Origin: Gemmatimonadota bacterium
Lineage (GTDB): Bacteria; JBHIER01; G020348925
NCBI GenBank assembly: GCA_020348925.1
Contig: CP070758.1
Location: 402,497 to 466,496, forward strand
Length of the DNA stretch: 64,000 nucleotides
Reading direction: 5' to 3'
The position numbers and the translations under genes were made by a program. The notes beneath the pieces were generated by a model that searched no databases, had not been told where the DNA came from, and saw only the letters and a list, made by a program, of their open reading frames with translations. Each line of letters opens with the position of its first letter. Positions within the stretch are counted from its first letter, which is position 1. Positions 17,951 through 26,798 of the stretch are shown in pieces.

Positions 17951-18931
17951 TCATTGACTCTTATACAGCCGAAATATCTGCCTCAACATTTCACTCTTCT
18001 TGTGTAACATTTCATCCTTTGACGAACACGGAACCACTCCTGCACCAGCGCCTTTGTGACCGCTTCCGATATTGAGAAGACGCATAATTTCCCCGACGTC
18101 TTTCGTATGTTCCATTGCCTTTATGTTCAAACTGAGAGACATAGAGAAGCTAAGATCCTTTGTCTTTGTGTCTCGGTGAAATATATTCTTTACCTCAACA
18201 ATTCCTTCTGCCTCAGGATAGAGCAAATAAGCCAGGTTCTTTTGTGTTTTGAATTGTCTTTTGTGATGCGTTACATCAATAACAATGAGAGATCGATCCT
18301 CATCTTCAGAGAGAAAGGTGACATCTTTTCGAATTTGACTCAACATGATTTTCTCTTCTCTCTGAAATTGTGCATACCTATCCATCACTTCATGTCTTTC
18401 GGCAACTTCAGTGATGTTTTTCGTCCTCAAAAGATCAATGAGATGTTTTATATAATCCCATCTTTCATGTGTCGAGGTTTTCTGCAACTTAAGGGTGCCG
18501 TCAATAATTTTGCCGGGTGTCTCTCTCCTCCAATCATCGATACTTGAATAGCCGAAAGAATCGATCACATCGGCCTCATCAATCTTTGGGATAAAATGAT
18601 GAGGGATTTCGGTTTTTTCGGAAAAGTAGTCGAAAACGACTCGCGCACACGAATCCTTTTTGTCAAACCTCCCATCGATAGAGGCAGGGTTAATACCCCT
18701 GGATTTCACATCTTCGAGGTTTCCTTCATGATGATCAAACCACAAACCGCATATCAGGGGGTACGGCAAATCACAGACGATATCCCTTTCCGTAATAGAT
18801 ATTCTTGACTCAATAATTGTTCGGGGTCCGGCAAATCGGACTTCATCAATTCCTAGGACGTACGAACAGACGGTTGCACTGACCAAACCGTCAAAATCGT
18901 CATGGGTGATTATTTTTTCAAACGTTTTCAT
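17951..18931 (-). CDS. DHH-superfamily phosphoesterase (exopolyphosphatase/nanoRNase-like)
   Basis: This 326-residue cytoplasmic protein has an N-terminal DHH-type catalytic core: ITHDDFDG (residues 8-15) and WFDHHEGN (about 64-71), which supply metal-binding Asp and His. A C-terminal glycine-rich GSGHKGAGAG segment resembles the substrate loop of DHHA1 domains. Relatives hydrolyse polyphosphate, pyrophosphate, short RNA or cyclic dinucleotides, so the substrate here is open. It lies convergent to the four-repeat secreted protein gene. Confidence 0.82.
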   Translation of the reverse strand: MKTFEKIITHDDFDGLVSATVCSYVLGIDEVRFAGPRTIIESRISITERDIVCDLPYPLICGLWFDHHEGNLEDVKSRGINPASIDGRFDKKDSCARVVFDYFSEKTEIPHHFIPKIDEADVIDSFGYSSIDDWRRETPGKIIDGTLKLQKTSTHERWDYIKHLIDLLRTKNITEVAERHEVMDRYAQFQREEKIMLSQIRKDVTFLSEDEDRSLIVIDVTHHKRQFKTQKNLAYLLYPEAEGIVEVKNIFHRDTKTKDLSFSMSLSLNIKAMEHTKDVGEIMRLLNIGSGHKGAGAGVVPCSSKDEMLHKKSEMLRQIFRLYKSQ

Positions 18932-19611
18932 TGTAGAAGAGGGAAAGAAGAGGCCAATAACTTAACCGTTGTTCTCAAAATCTAAAGCGTGTCATTTGAA
19001 AAAGCCTTCTCTTCTTCCAACATTCATTATTCTTGTATAGTCACAACATTCACCTTCTATGAAGGTTGGTTGCCCGTCCCAATAAAATTCATTACCATTA
19101 ATGTATAAAAAAATTTTCTCGTCATAAAACTTTTTTCACATAAAAATGTTGGAAAAAAAATTAAAGTAATATATATTGTGAAAAATTCTAATAGGGAGTA
19201 GTTTCTGAAAGAGAAACAAACCCATCCAAAGTGTTTTAAGGGATGTGAAATGAAGTTCATTTCACACAGAAAGACTGACACACAACAGCGCACTTTAAAC
19301 GTTACACACATCCTTCCTGTAACGAGAGCCTACGCGTCTCTTTTGAATCCACACTCATCTTTGAATACTTATGAAACAAAAAGAGAACGGTTCTTTCCTC
19401 AGAAAAGAATGAAAATGCAAACCCACTCCTTTTTTCCTCTACACAACTTTTCTGCTTTGGTTTTATTTTACGTTCAATCAGTGTTCGAATTTTTCTTGAG
19501 AAGACCTTCACAAAGAGATCAAGATCTGAGTCGCAAACCAGTTGGAAAAAAAAGAGATACAATTCATGAATATCTCAATGAAGACATTTCGTTCGATGGA
19601 GAACGTATATA
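18932..19611. other. 680-bp AT-rich intergenic region
   Basis: This stretch lies between the divergent DHH and mutY genes. It is very AT-rich around 19080-19190 and lacks convincing coding signals. The longest frame (19250-19612) is Phe/Arg/Lys-rich without domain features. It probably holds the promoters of both flanking genes, but I could not pick out a good -35/-10 pair. Confidence 0.4.
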
Positions 19612-20721
19612 ATGAAGAAACAATTTATTCCAAAAAAATCGAAGGAAAACGTCATCTCCAAATTCCAAAATCGTCTTCTGAAATGGTATGAGAAGAATAA
19701 GCGGAACCTTCCCTGGAGAAGCACCAAAGATCCATATCACATTTTGGTCTCAGAGGTGATGTTGCAGCAGACCCAAACTTTTCGAGTGAAAGATTACTAT
19801 AAACGTTTCATCGCTGATTTCCCGGACATCGAAACTCTGGCTCACAGTAAATTGCCTGTGGTCCTTAAAACCTGGGAGGGATTGGGATATTACGCCAGAG
19901 CAAGAAATCTTCATCGAACGGCTAAGCTTATTGCGAATCACCGCCAAGGGCAATTTCCTCAAACATATGAGGACTTGATAGCACTCCCGGGAGTCGGATC
20001 TTACACGGCCGCAGCCATAATGAGTATTGCCTACAACAAACCATTTCCTGTTGTGGATGGTAACGTTACACGCTTGATCAGCAGAGTTTTCGGTATCGAT
20101 GCGGACCCTAAAGAGGCGGATACGAAACGGAAGCTTTCTGAAATCATAAACGAATTCATGCCGCGGCGGAGAGCGGGCCTTTTCAATCAGGCTCTAATGG
20201 AACTCGGTTCTCTTGTCTGCCAGCCCAAAAATCCGCAATGCGGCAACTGTTGTCTAAAAACTCTGTGTTATGCACGAACTTTGCCAGATCCAACAGAGCT
20301 TCCAATCAAGGCTCAAAAAAAACCCCGTCCTCATTACGACGTGACAGCGGGATTTATTTGGAATGACAGAAAGCTGTTGCTGGCTCAACGCCCTATTAAG
20401 GAAATGCTGGGGGGATTATGGGAGTTTCCTGGTGGAAAGAGGAAACCAAACGAATCTCTGCAAGCATGCTTGCGGAGAGAGATTCGGGAGGAGTTGGGAA
20501 TTCATATCGAAGTGAAAAAACCTATTGCCTCCGTCAAACACGGCTACTCACATTTCCGAATAACGCTTCACGGTTTTCACTGCAAGTATATCAGGGGACA
20601 AGTACAATCTTTAGGATGCGCCGATTGGAAATGGGTTTCCCCTTCAAGGGTAAGCTCGTTTGCCTTGCCAGGAGCTGACAGAAAACTTTTCGAAACGTGG
20701 AAAACGATGAAGGAGACCTAA
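19612..20721 (+). CDS. mutY: A/G-specific adenine glycosylase with intact C-terminal Nudix box
   Basis: This 369-residue base-excision enzyme removes adenine opposite 8-oxoguanine. The catalytic domain has SEVMLQQTQ (Glu48), the helix-hairpin-helix LPGVGSYTAAA (125-135) and VVDGNVTR (Asp149). The [4Fe-4S] ligands are Cys203-x6-Cys210-x2-Cys213-x5-Cys219. The MutT-like C-terminal domain keeps every position of the Nudix consensus from Gly275 to Ile297, including RE and EE. In E. coli MutY this box is degenerate. It may therefore also hydrolyse 8-oxo-dGTP, which is inference. It is followed within 3 nt by a phosphatase-superfamily gene. Confidence 0.95.
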   Translation: MKKQFIPKKSKENVISKFQNRLLKWYEKNKRNLPWRSTKDPYHILVSEVMLQQTQTFRVKDYYKRFIADFPDIETLAHSKLPVVLKTWEGLGYYARARNLHRTAKLIANHRQGQFPQTYEDLIALPGVGSYTAAAIMSIAYNKPFPVVDGNVTRLISRVFGIDADPKEADTKRKLSEIINEFMPRRRAGLFNQALMELGSLVCQPKNPQCGNCCLKTLCYARTLPDPTELPIKAQKKPRPHYDVTAGFIWNDRKLLLAQRPIKEMLGGLWEFPGGKRKPNESLQACLRREIREELGIHIEVKKPIASVKHGYSHFRITLHGFHCKYIRGQVQSLGCADWKWVSPSRVSSFALPGADRKLFETWKTMKET

Positions 20722-20723
20722 AT

Positions 20724-21698
20724 TTGTCCGTTCTTCTTATCTTCATTGACGGTCTCGGGATTGGTGAGGACAATTCTCACGTGAACCCCTGTGCAAATAA
20801 TGCGTTCACTCTTTTTAACATCGTCAAGAGTGATATACCGAAAAAGCCATTACCGTATGGCGGCAGTATGGTTTCTATCGATGCGACGTTGGGGATAGAA
20901 GGGCTCCCTCAAAGCGCCACCGGTCAGACAGCTCTGCTTACGGGTGTCAACAGCGCTCGAATTCTCGGATATCATAAACAGGGATTTCCAAATAACAAAC
21001 TTCGTGACATACTCAGGGAGAATTCTGTTCTGAAAAAAGTGGTTGAACAGGAGGGAAAAGCTGCGTTTCTCAATGCCTTCAGACCCCGGTTCTTTCAATA
21101 TCGTATCGAAGAGATCGTTTCCAAATTGTCTGTCACGACTGTGGCCAACTGGGTTGCCGGACTATCCTTTTTCGCCCTGCAGGATGTCGTTGACAGAAGA
21201 GCTCTTTATCAAGATTTCACAAACATCGATCTCATCGCACGCGGTTTCAAAATGCCAGTATTTACGCCTCATGAAGCAGGTGAAATATTGGCTTCTGAAG
21301 CGCAGAAGTTCGATTTCTGTCTGTACGAATATTTTAAGACCGATCACGCCGGGCATTCCCAAAATATGAATCGAGCCACGGAAGAGATCGTCAAACTTGA
21401 AGAATTTTTAATGTCGTTGCTGTCTCGTATTGACTTGGATCAAAATACACTCATTGTAACAAGTGATCATGGAAATATCGAAGATCTCTCCGTACGAACA
21501 CATACGAAAAACAAAGTCCCGGCGATGGTTTGGGGCTCCAATGTGATACAAGCGGAGAGACTTCACTCTCTCACAGATATCGTTCCTTTCATTCTGGAAA
21601 GAATAGAGTATATGTCCCGATCGGAAACGAAAGAAAATAAGAATGTGGGTTCAACGCTCGAATTTTACCATGGAAAGGAGGTGATCCCATGCCAGTAA
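20724..21698 (+). CDS. Alkaline-phosphatase/phosphomutase-superfamily metalloenzyme
   Basis: The protein has 324 residues. The TTG at 20724 is chosen: AAGGAG precedes it and it starts directly after the mutY stop, whereas the upstream in-frame GTG at 20697 lies within mutY. The core motifs are those of the metalloenzyme superfamily (alkaline phosphatase, iPGM, phosphopentomutase): FIDGLGIG near the N-terminus, SATGQTALLTG with the nucleophile Thr/Ser, the metal-ligand segment YFKTDHAGHSQ, and TSDHGNIED. The substrate is unknown. It is probably co-transcribed with mutY and overlaps the following lysine-rich gene by 10 bases. Confidence 0.85.
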   Translation: MSVLLIFIDGLGIGEDNSHVNPCANNAFTLFNIVKSDIPKKPLPYGGSMVSIDATLGIEGLPQSATGQTALLTGVNSARILGYHKQGFPNNKLRDILRENSVLKKVVEQEGKAAFLNAFRPRFFQYRIEEIVSKLSVTTVANWVAGLSFFALQDVVDRRALYQDFTNIDLIARGFKMPVFTPHEAGEILASEAQKFDFCLYEYFKTDHAGHSQNMNRATEEIVKLEEFLMSLLSRIDLDQNTLIVTSDHGNIEDLSVRTHTKNKVPAMVWGSNVIQAERLHSLTDIVPFILERIEYMSRSETKENKNVGSTLEFYHGKEVIPCQ

Positions 21699-21910
21699 AG
21701 GCCAAGAAGAAGGCCACCAAGAAGAAGGTGGCCAAGAAGAAAGTGGCCAAGAAAAAGGCGACCAAGAAGAAGGTCGCCAAGAAAAAGGTGACCAAGAAGA
21801 AAGTAGCCAAAAGGAAGGTTGCCAAGAAAAAGGCGACGAAGAAAAAGGTTGCCAAGAAAAAGGCAACCAAGAAGAAAGCCAAAAAGAAGGCAGCTAAGAG
21901 GAAAAGGTAA
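21689..21910 (+). CDS. Lys/Ala-repeat, histone H1-like basic protein
   Basis: This 73-residue protein is made almost entirely of degenerate KK(V/A)AKKK(A/V)T-type repeats, about half lysine and ending in KRKR. Such proteins resemble the C-terminal tail of histone H1 and bacterial AlgP/Hc1-like nucleoid proteins, and bind DNA through charge. The ribosome site AAAGGAGGTGATC, 4 nt before the ATG, is nearly perfectly complementary to the 16S tail, which suggests strong expression. It overlaps the end of the upstream gene by 10 nt. Antisense frames here are artefacts of the repeats. Confidence 0.8.
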   Translation: MPVKAKKKATKKKVAKKKVAKKKATKKKVAKKKVTKKKVAKRKVAKKKATKKKVAKKKATKKKAKKKAAKRKR

Positions 21911-22014
21911 AAGGGCTACTTAGAAGTTCCACTCGTTGAAATCGAAGTCCTTCCGTAGAAAGTTTGTTGCGGATTTCAACCGTGTGGCCACCTTTTTAAT
22001 ATGGCCTGTACCAG

Positions 22015-22050
22015 GTTGGGGTCGAGTTCATTCTCGACCCCAACTCTTAT
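22015..22050 (+). terminator. Perfect 12-bp hairpin, probable terminator
   Basis: GTTGGGGTCGAG (22015-22026) and CTCGACCCCAAC (22033-22044) pair perfectly around a 6-nt loop, followed by TCTTATT. It lies downstream of the lysine-repeat gene and could end the mutY transcription unit. Confidence 0.65.
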
Positions 22051-22198
22051 TCAGGGAAAACGAGACACCTGGGAAATCCGACACTTCAAGCTTGAATTGT
22101 CTTAAGTTATTAACTCGCGATCTGTTACATCCAAACACACAACTCCGATCTTTTTCAATAAAAATGAAATACAAATTCACTTGCCCTATGGGGAGAAC

Positions 22199-22780
22199 AT
22201 GATCACTCTGGGTACTCCGACCCCATTTCAAAGACTCATTCGAGACAGAAGGAGCATCCGCAGCTTTCTGGATAAGCCGGTCGAACGGGAAAAAATTCTT
22301 TCCTGTATTGAAGCGGCGCGGTGGGCACCCTCTGCCGAGAATGTTCAGCCGTGGCGATTCATTGTTATCGATGATCCACAATTGAGGGAAGAATTTGGAA
22401 AAGCCGCATTCTCGGGTATTTATTACCCGTCTCGTTTTGCTGCGAAAGCTCCTCTCCTTATTGTGGTTCTGGCCAAAAAAGATCTCTTAGCCAATGTGAT
22501 TGGCAAGCAAATTCAGGGAACATCCTGGTACCTTATTGATATCGGAATTACCGGTGAACACATTGTCCTGCAAGCCCAGGAGCTGGGCTTGGGAACATGT
22601 TGGGTTGGATGGTTCAACGCGAAAAAGGTCCGTACGTTCCTACATATTCCTCCAAGATATAAAGTGGTTATCCTTATCGCTATGGGATACTATAGCGAAA
22701 AACCGGCAAGGGTCAAACAACGGAAACCCCTCGAGGAAATTGTTTCTTTCAATGGTTTCAAGAAAGGAAGTGAAGATTAA
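22199..22780 (+). CDS. Nitroreductase-family protein
   Basis: This is a 193-residue FMN-dependent oxidoreductase. The ATG at 22199 is chosen because GGGGAG precedes it. Family features are RDRRSIRSFLDKPV (FMN-phosphate Arg/Ser contacts), AARWAPSAENVQPWRF, the central GEHIVLQAQELGLGTCWVGWF, and a C-terminal strand with MGYYSEKPA. Members reduce nitro groups, quinones or flavins with NAD(P)H; the physiological substrate is open. It is followed by 180 bp without a clear gene, then a thioesterase. Confidence 0.92.
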   Translation: MITLGTPTPFQRLIRDRRSIRSFLDKPVEREKILSCIEAARWAPSAENVQPWRFIVIDDPQLREEFGKAAFSGIYYPSRFAAKAPLLIVVLAKKDLLANVIGKQIQGTSWYLIDIGITGEHIVLQAQELGLGTCWVGWFNAKKVRTFLHIPPRYKVVILIAMGYYSEKPARVKQRKPLEEIVSFNGFKKGSED

Positions 22781-22959
22781 AAAAGGGTGCATAGTGTCAA
22801 ATGAAGATCGTGAAACGTTTCATGTACGAGCTCCGAATTCTTTGCTCGATTTTTTTACGTTCATGTCTCTTGGGAGAGGCAAGGTTTCTTTGTCAGACGA
22901 ATATTTTGTGTATGATTGTAAAGGAGTCGTAACTCTTTCATCTGTTCATGTATTGAAAA

Positions 22960-23364
22960 ATGGCGAAAACATATAAAGCGTCCTTAAGAGTCCGGTTCAG
23001 TGAGCTCGATCTTTACGGACATGTCCACCATGCTGAGTATCTCAGGTATCTCGAATGGGCCAGAATGGAATATTTGAAACAGGCAGGTGTCTCTTTTGTC
23101 GAGCTCATGGGAAAAGATATTTATATCGTCGTAGTGAATGCTGTTCTTAACTTTAACAGTCCGGCACGCTATGACGAAGAACTCATAATCTCGGGAGTCA
23201 TCGAAGAAATTGGAACTACCAGCCTCACCATGAAACAACGGATTGAAGAGCGCAAGACAAAGCGCAACATCTTGGAAGCACAATTTACCTTCGTCTTTCT
23301 GAACAAAGAACGTAAAAAAATCCCTGTCCCAAAGCGTATTCTTCGGCTTTCTCCTCAAAAGTGA
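22960..23364 (+). CDS. YbgC/4HBT-type acyl-CoA thioesterase
   Basis: This 134-residue single hot-dog-fold protein has the 4-hydroxybenzoyl-CoA thioesterase signature FSELDLYGHVHHAEYLRYLEWAR, with the catalytic Asp and the HHxEYL motif. VLNFNSPARYDEEL and the terminal strand with AQFTFVFLNKE complete the fold. It hydrolyses short or medium acyl-CoA thioesters. The ribosome site is weak. It could be read together with the upstream nitroreductase. Confidence 0.92.
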   Translation: MAKTYKASLRVRFSELDLYGHVHHAEYLRYLEWARMEYLKQAGVSFVELMGKDIYIVVVNAVLNFNSPARYDEELIISGVIEEIGTTSLTMKQRIEERKTKRNILEAQFTFVFLNKERKKIPVPKRILRLSPQK

Positions 23365-23423
23365 CCTCAGTAAAAACGAAAACAGTCATCTTTATCTCAA
23401 AATACGAGCCCCTCTTTTTCCCT

Positions 23424-23451
23424 TGCCTTGATTTTAAAATTAGCTTATACT
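23424..23451 (+). promoter_or_regulatory. Possible promoter for the Nudix-like/ATPase pair
   Basis: TTGCCT (23424-23429), a 16-bp spacer and TATACT (23446-23451) lie about 75 nt before the likely start at 23527. The -10 is good and the -35 is moderate. Confidence 0.4.
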
Positions 23452-23526
23452 TTATCGAGTACACTACTATTAGGAATCTTATTCATCCTAACAATTTTCG
23501 GCAGGGCAAAGTCTACAAAAGATCAA

Positions 23527-24405
23527 ATGTTCCGAAGGCGAAAATTTGAAATTGAGACACACGGTCTCTATCCCAGAGACAAAGTGATCGTGCACGACTC
23601 AGCTGAACATATGATGATGACACCAAAATTGAGGGATCTCATCGAAGAGGAATGGCAAAAAAAAGAGGCGCGCATGGTGAAGCGGGAAGGCCTTTTCTTT
23701 TCAGGGGATCTCTGCCGCCTCAACCGATATGAGGTCCGTGAGAACGAGCTTCACCTCTTCCTCGGCCGAACACATTTCAAGGAACTGCTCGGAACGAACC
23801 TCAGCCATCCCATCATTCATAAACTTTTAGGCGAAGAGTACATGTCAAACGGACTCGGAGTCCGGGCAGCCATCTGTACTCATGATGAAAAGATCATCAT
23901 TTGTCAGCGGAGTGAAAAAGTGATGGAAGCAGCAGGCTATTATCATTTATGTGGCGGATACGTAAAACCTTCAAAACATCATCGCCGTGGAATACCAGAC
24001 CCCTATCTCTCCATGGAATCATACATGGAAGAAGAACTGGGCATTTCAAAGGAATCAATACGGCGTCTCGTCTGCTCTGGGCTCGCTGTGAATAGCGAAA
24101 CCTTGAAGCCCGAACTTATGTTTGAAGCGGAGATAGATCTCACTTTCCGGAAGGTGCTCGTTAACATGGCCAAGGCCGCCAGGGACTTCACCCATTCCGA
24201 ATTATTCGGAATCATGGCTCAGAAAACCTCGCTCAGAGGATTTTTAGTCGCAAACAAGAGGAAAATCGCACCCACCGGCCAGGCCTGCCTGTGGATTTAT
24301 GGGATCGAAAAGGGATATTGGCCCGAGGTTCGGAAAGGGATCTTAAAGAGATACGCCGAGCGGAAACTTCGAAGGAAGGCGGATGAAAACAGAGGCCGAT
24401 CTTAA
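23527..24405 (+). CDS. Divergent Nudix-fold protein
   Basis: The protein has 292 residues from the ATG at 23527; an earlier in-frame TTG would overlap the likely promoter. Residues 108-260 look like a Nudix hydrolase. They have a GVRAAICTHDEKIIICQRS strand pair, YHLCGGYVKPS and a helix ending EEELGI. The Nudix box (about 143-173) has an eight-residue-or-longer insertion, and the usual Arg-Glu before the EE pair is replaced by Ser-Tyr, so catalysis may be altered. Its last 23 bases overlap the ABC-class ATPase gene, which suggests coupled translation and a shared process. Confidence 0.7.
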   Translation: MFRRRKFEIETHGLYPRDKVIVHDSAEHMMMTPKLRDLIEEEWQKKEARMVKREGLFFSGDLCRLNRYEVRENELHLFLGRTHFKELLGTNLSHPIIHKLLGEEYMSNGLGVRAAICTHDEKIIICQRSEKVMEAAGYYHLCGGYVKPSKHHRRGIPDPYLSMESYMEEELGISKESIRRLVCSGLAVNSETLKPELMFEAEIDLTFRKVLVNMAKAARDFTHSELFGIMAQKTSLRGFLVANKRKIAPTGQACLWIYGIEKGYWPEVRKGILKRYAERKLRRKADENRGRS

Positions 24406-26113
24406 GCACACTTTGCGTCGCATTGAAGGACGCGGATACAAAGCATATAAGGATATAAAGGATGTATACGACTTCGGGGAGTTCACCCTGTTTATCGATC
24501 ACGTTCAAGGTGATCCGTTCGCAGCTCCAAGCCGGATTCGAGCTCAAGTTTCACAGGATATAGCTCAATTTCCACCGGACACGTACTCGAAGAAAGACAG
24601 AATCGTGGGATTGTGCGACTTGTTGACCAGGATGTTCAGTCAAAGCGCTCGGCATATCGCGAAGGGACATCGGGGCACGGGGAAAAGCGGGATGATTGAG
24701 ATTGACACGCCAGGGCAAGAGATATTGGAACGAACCTCCGTGGTCATAAACAGAAATTTTGTAGAAGCTCGATGTGTGATGGGTCTTCCCGCGTCAGGTC
24801 GGCGGATTCTGGCTCGAGAGGCCGAAGCCATGTTCTTCGATGAACTGCCAAAGATAGTATCGGCATCTTTACGGGTTCAGGATAACGGTAAAAAGAGATT
24901 GCATAAACATATAGAAGTATACGAGGATCAGTGTTGGCTTCGATCCCAGCTGGAGAATCTTGGTTTGGTCGCATTCATCGCCAACGGCAGTCTGCTCCCC
25001 CGGGCAAGTGGTGTCGATGATCGTCCTCTCTCGACGGGTAGAATTGTCACGTTTCAGTCGCCGCCTTCGTTGGAGATGACAGTTGAGCTTCCTAACCATG
25101 GACCTGTGCTGGGTATGGGCATTCCCAAGGGAGTGACCCTTATTGTTGGAGGCGGATATCACGGAAAATCGACACTTCTCGATGCTTTGGTGCGGAGCGT
25201 TTACTGCCACATTCCCGGGGACGGACGAGAATGTGTAGTAACCCACAGCGATGCGGTTAAAATTCGGGCCGAGGACGGTCGCAGAATTGAGGGGGTGGAT
25301 ATCAGTCCGTTCATAAAGAACCTTCCGTTTGGCCAGCAGACGATATCCTTCTCTACTGACGACGCCAGCGGTTCCACCTCACAGGCGGCGAACATTATTG
25401 AAGCTCTGGAAATTGAGGCCAAGGTTCTGCTCATGGACGAGGACACTTCGGCCACAAACTTCATGATTCGGGATCATCGGATGCAGGAACTGGTGTCAAA
25501 AGAGAAGGAGCCCATCACGCCTTTTATCGATAAAATCCGGCTCCTCTATCGGGAACACGGCGTCTCCACTGTTCTCGTCATGGGGGGCTCGGGCGAATAT
25601 TTTGATGTGGCCGATACGGTCATTGCTTTGGAAGATTATGTACCTCGAGATGTTACCAGTGAAGCGAAAAACATAGCTCAAAGATATAAAGCCGAGCGAA
25701 AACATGAAGGAGGTACCGTCTTTGGTACGACTACGCCGCGTATCCCAGTCGCCGCAAGTTTCGATCCCAGCCGGGGAAGAAAACCGGTCAAAACAGATGC
25801 GAAAGGCTTACGCACATTGGTTTTCGGCCGCCATACTATTGATCTTTCTGCTGTTGAACAGATCGTTGATCGGAGTCAGACTCGTGCTATTGGAGACGCT
25901 CTTTTAAGAGCCAGTCGAGAACACATGAACGGGAGACGCAGTCTCAGTCAAATTATGGGTCTTTTAATGGATGAGATTGAGACGGGAGGACTGGACGTTC
26001 TAAATTCCAAACCATTAGGCAACTATGCTTTGCCCAGACGCTTTGAAGTTGCTGCTGCCATCAACCGCTTACGAACGCTGAGGGTGGAAAACCGACGGAC
26101 CGTTTTGAATTAG
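24383..26113 (+). CDS. ABC-class predicted ATPase (PF09818-type)
   Basis: This 576-residue soluble ATPase belongs to the 'predicted ATPase of the ABC class' family. There is an N-terminal all-purpose domain (about 1-230). The P-loop is GGGYHGKSTLL (about 257-267), a signature-like segment STDDASGSTSQAANIIEALE follows, and Walker B is VLLMDEDTSATNFM. A later VLVMGGSGEYFDVADTVIALED switch segment is also present. Relatives occur in bacteria and protists and may bind nucleic acid; the role here is unknown. The GAAGGAAGG site lies within the upstream Nudix-like gene, which it overlaps by 23 nt. Confidence 0.9.
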   Translation: MKTEADLKHTLRRIEGRGYKAYKDIKDVYDFGEFTLFIDHVQGDPFAAPSRIRAQVSQDIAQFPPDTYSKKDRIVGLCDLLTRMFSQSARHIAKGHRGTGKSGMIEIDTPGQEILERTSVVINRNFVEARCVMGLPASGRRILAREAEAMFFDELPKIVSASLRVQDNGKKRLHKHIEVYEDQCWLRSQLENLGLVAFIANGSLLPRASGVDDRPLSTGRIVTFQSPPSLEMTVELPNHGPVLGMGIPKGVTLIVGGGYHGKSTLLDALVRSVYCHIPGDGRECVVTHSDAVKIRAEDGRRIEGVDISPFIKNLPFGQQTISFSTDDASGSTSQAANIIEALEIEAKVLLMDEDTSATNFMIRDHRMQELVSKEKEPITPFIDKIRLLYREHGVSTVLVMGGSGEYFDVADTVIALEDYVPRDVTSEAKNIAQRYKAERKHEGGTVFGTTTPRIPVAASFDPSRGRKPVKTDAKGLRTLVFGRHTIDLSAVEQIVDRSQTRAIGDALLRASREHMNGRRSLSQIMGLLMDEIETGGLDVLNSKPLGNYALPRRFEVAAAINRLRTLRVENRRTVLN

Positions 26114-26184
26114 CGAGCTTTCTTGCGTTCAATTTCATATGCTTTGACATCAATGAAATACGTTTCAGTAAGGAGGTGCTGAAC

Positions 26185-26616
26185 ATGAAAATTCAAAGAG
26201 GTTTGTTCTTCGGGTGTATGTTATTGATTATAGGCCTTTTAACCACAACAGGTTACGGCCGACAGAGTGAAAAGAGCGAAGGAATTCGCGTGGCATACGG
26301 CGTCATCTGCACAGATGTTCAAAATCGAGAACCTATAGGAATAGACAGTACGTTCAGCGCCGCTGTCGGCTCACTCTATTGCTTTACCCGCATAGAGGGG
26401 GCGGCCGATACCACCAGCGTAACCCATGTCTGGTATTTCGGTGAAAAAAAGATGAGCGAGATCACTCTCGCAGTGAAATCACCCAGCTGGAGGACGCAAT
26501 CAAACAAGAAGATTTTACCGAATTGGACGGGTAAATGGAATGTGGTGGTGCTTTCCGAGAGGGGTGATCCCTTGACTCAAATATCATTTAATATCAAAGG
26601 TTCAAAATCAGAATAG
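26185..26616 (+). CDS. DUF2914-domain exported protein
   Basis: The protein has 143 residues. The ATG at 26185 follows AAGGAGGTG. An N-terminal signal peptide (about 1-25) precedes a single DUF2914 domain with the family pattern VGSLYCFTRIEGA, VTHVWYFGEKKMSEI, SPSWRTQSNKKI and WTGKWNVVVLSERG. The domain is a small periplasmic beta-sandwich of unknown function, often found near chaperone or envelope genes. It appears monocistronic. Confidence 0.88.
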   Translation: MKIQRGLFFGCMLLIIGLLTTTGYGRQSEKSEGIRVAYGVICTDVQNREPIGIDSTFSAAVGSLYCFTRIEGAADTTSVTHVWYFGEKKMSEITLAVKSPSWRTQSNKKILPNWTGKWNVVVLSERGDPLTQISFNIKGSKSE

Positions 26617-26798
26617 ATCGTGTGTATTTTCAAATTCGCAGGAGACTGAACATGGAGCACAGAATACCGGCTTATTTTTGATAACCTTCCTTCTGTTGCC
26701 CTGATCAAAGGGGAATCGCCGTTTTATATAGAGAAGATCTGTTCTGTAAAAAAAGCTTCGAGCCTATCGGATTGGAATGATCGCAATGGGGATAAAAT

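Noticed and set aside
19250..19612. 120-codon frame upstream of mutY
   Set aside because: Composition is low-complexity Phe/Arg/Lys from AT-rich DNA, with no domain or ribosome site; its overlap with the mutY start looks incidental.
21589..21882. Antisense Phe/Leu/Ala-rich frames opposite the lysine-repeat gene
   Set aside because: Simple artefact of the repeated lysine codons; no start signals.
22781..22959. Short gene between nitroreductase and thioesterase
   Set aside because: A frame of about 60 codons starting with GTG exists but has no ribosome site or recognisable features.
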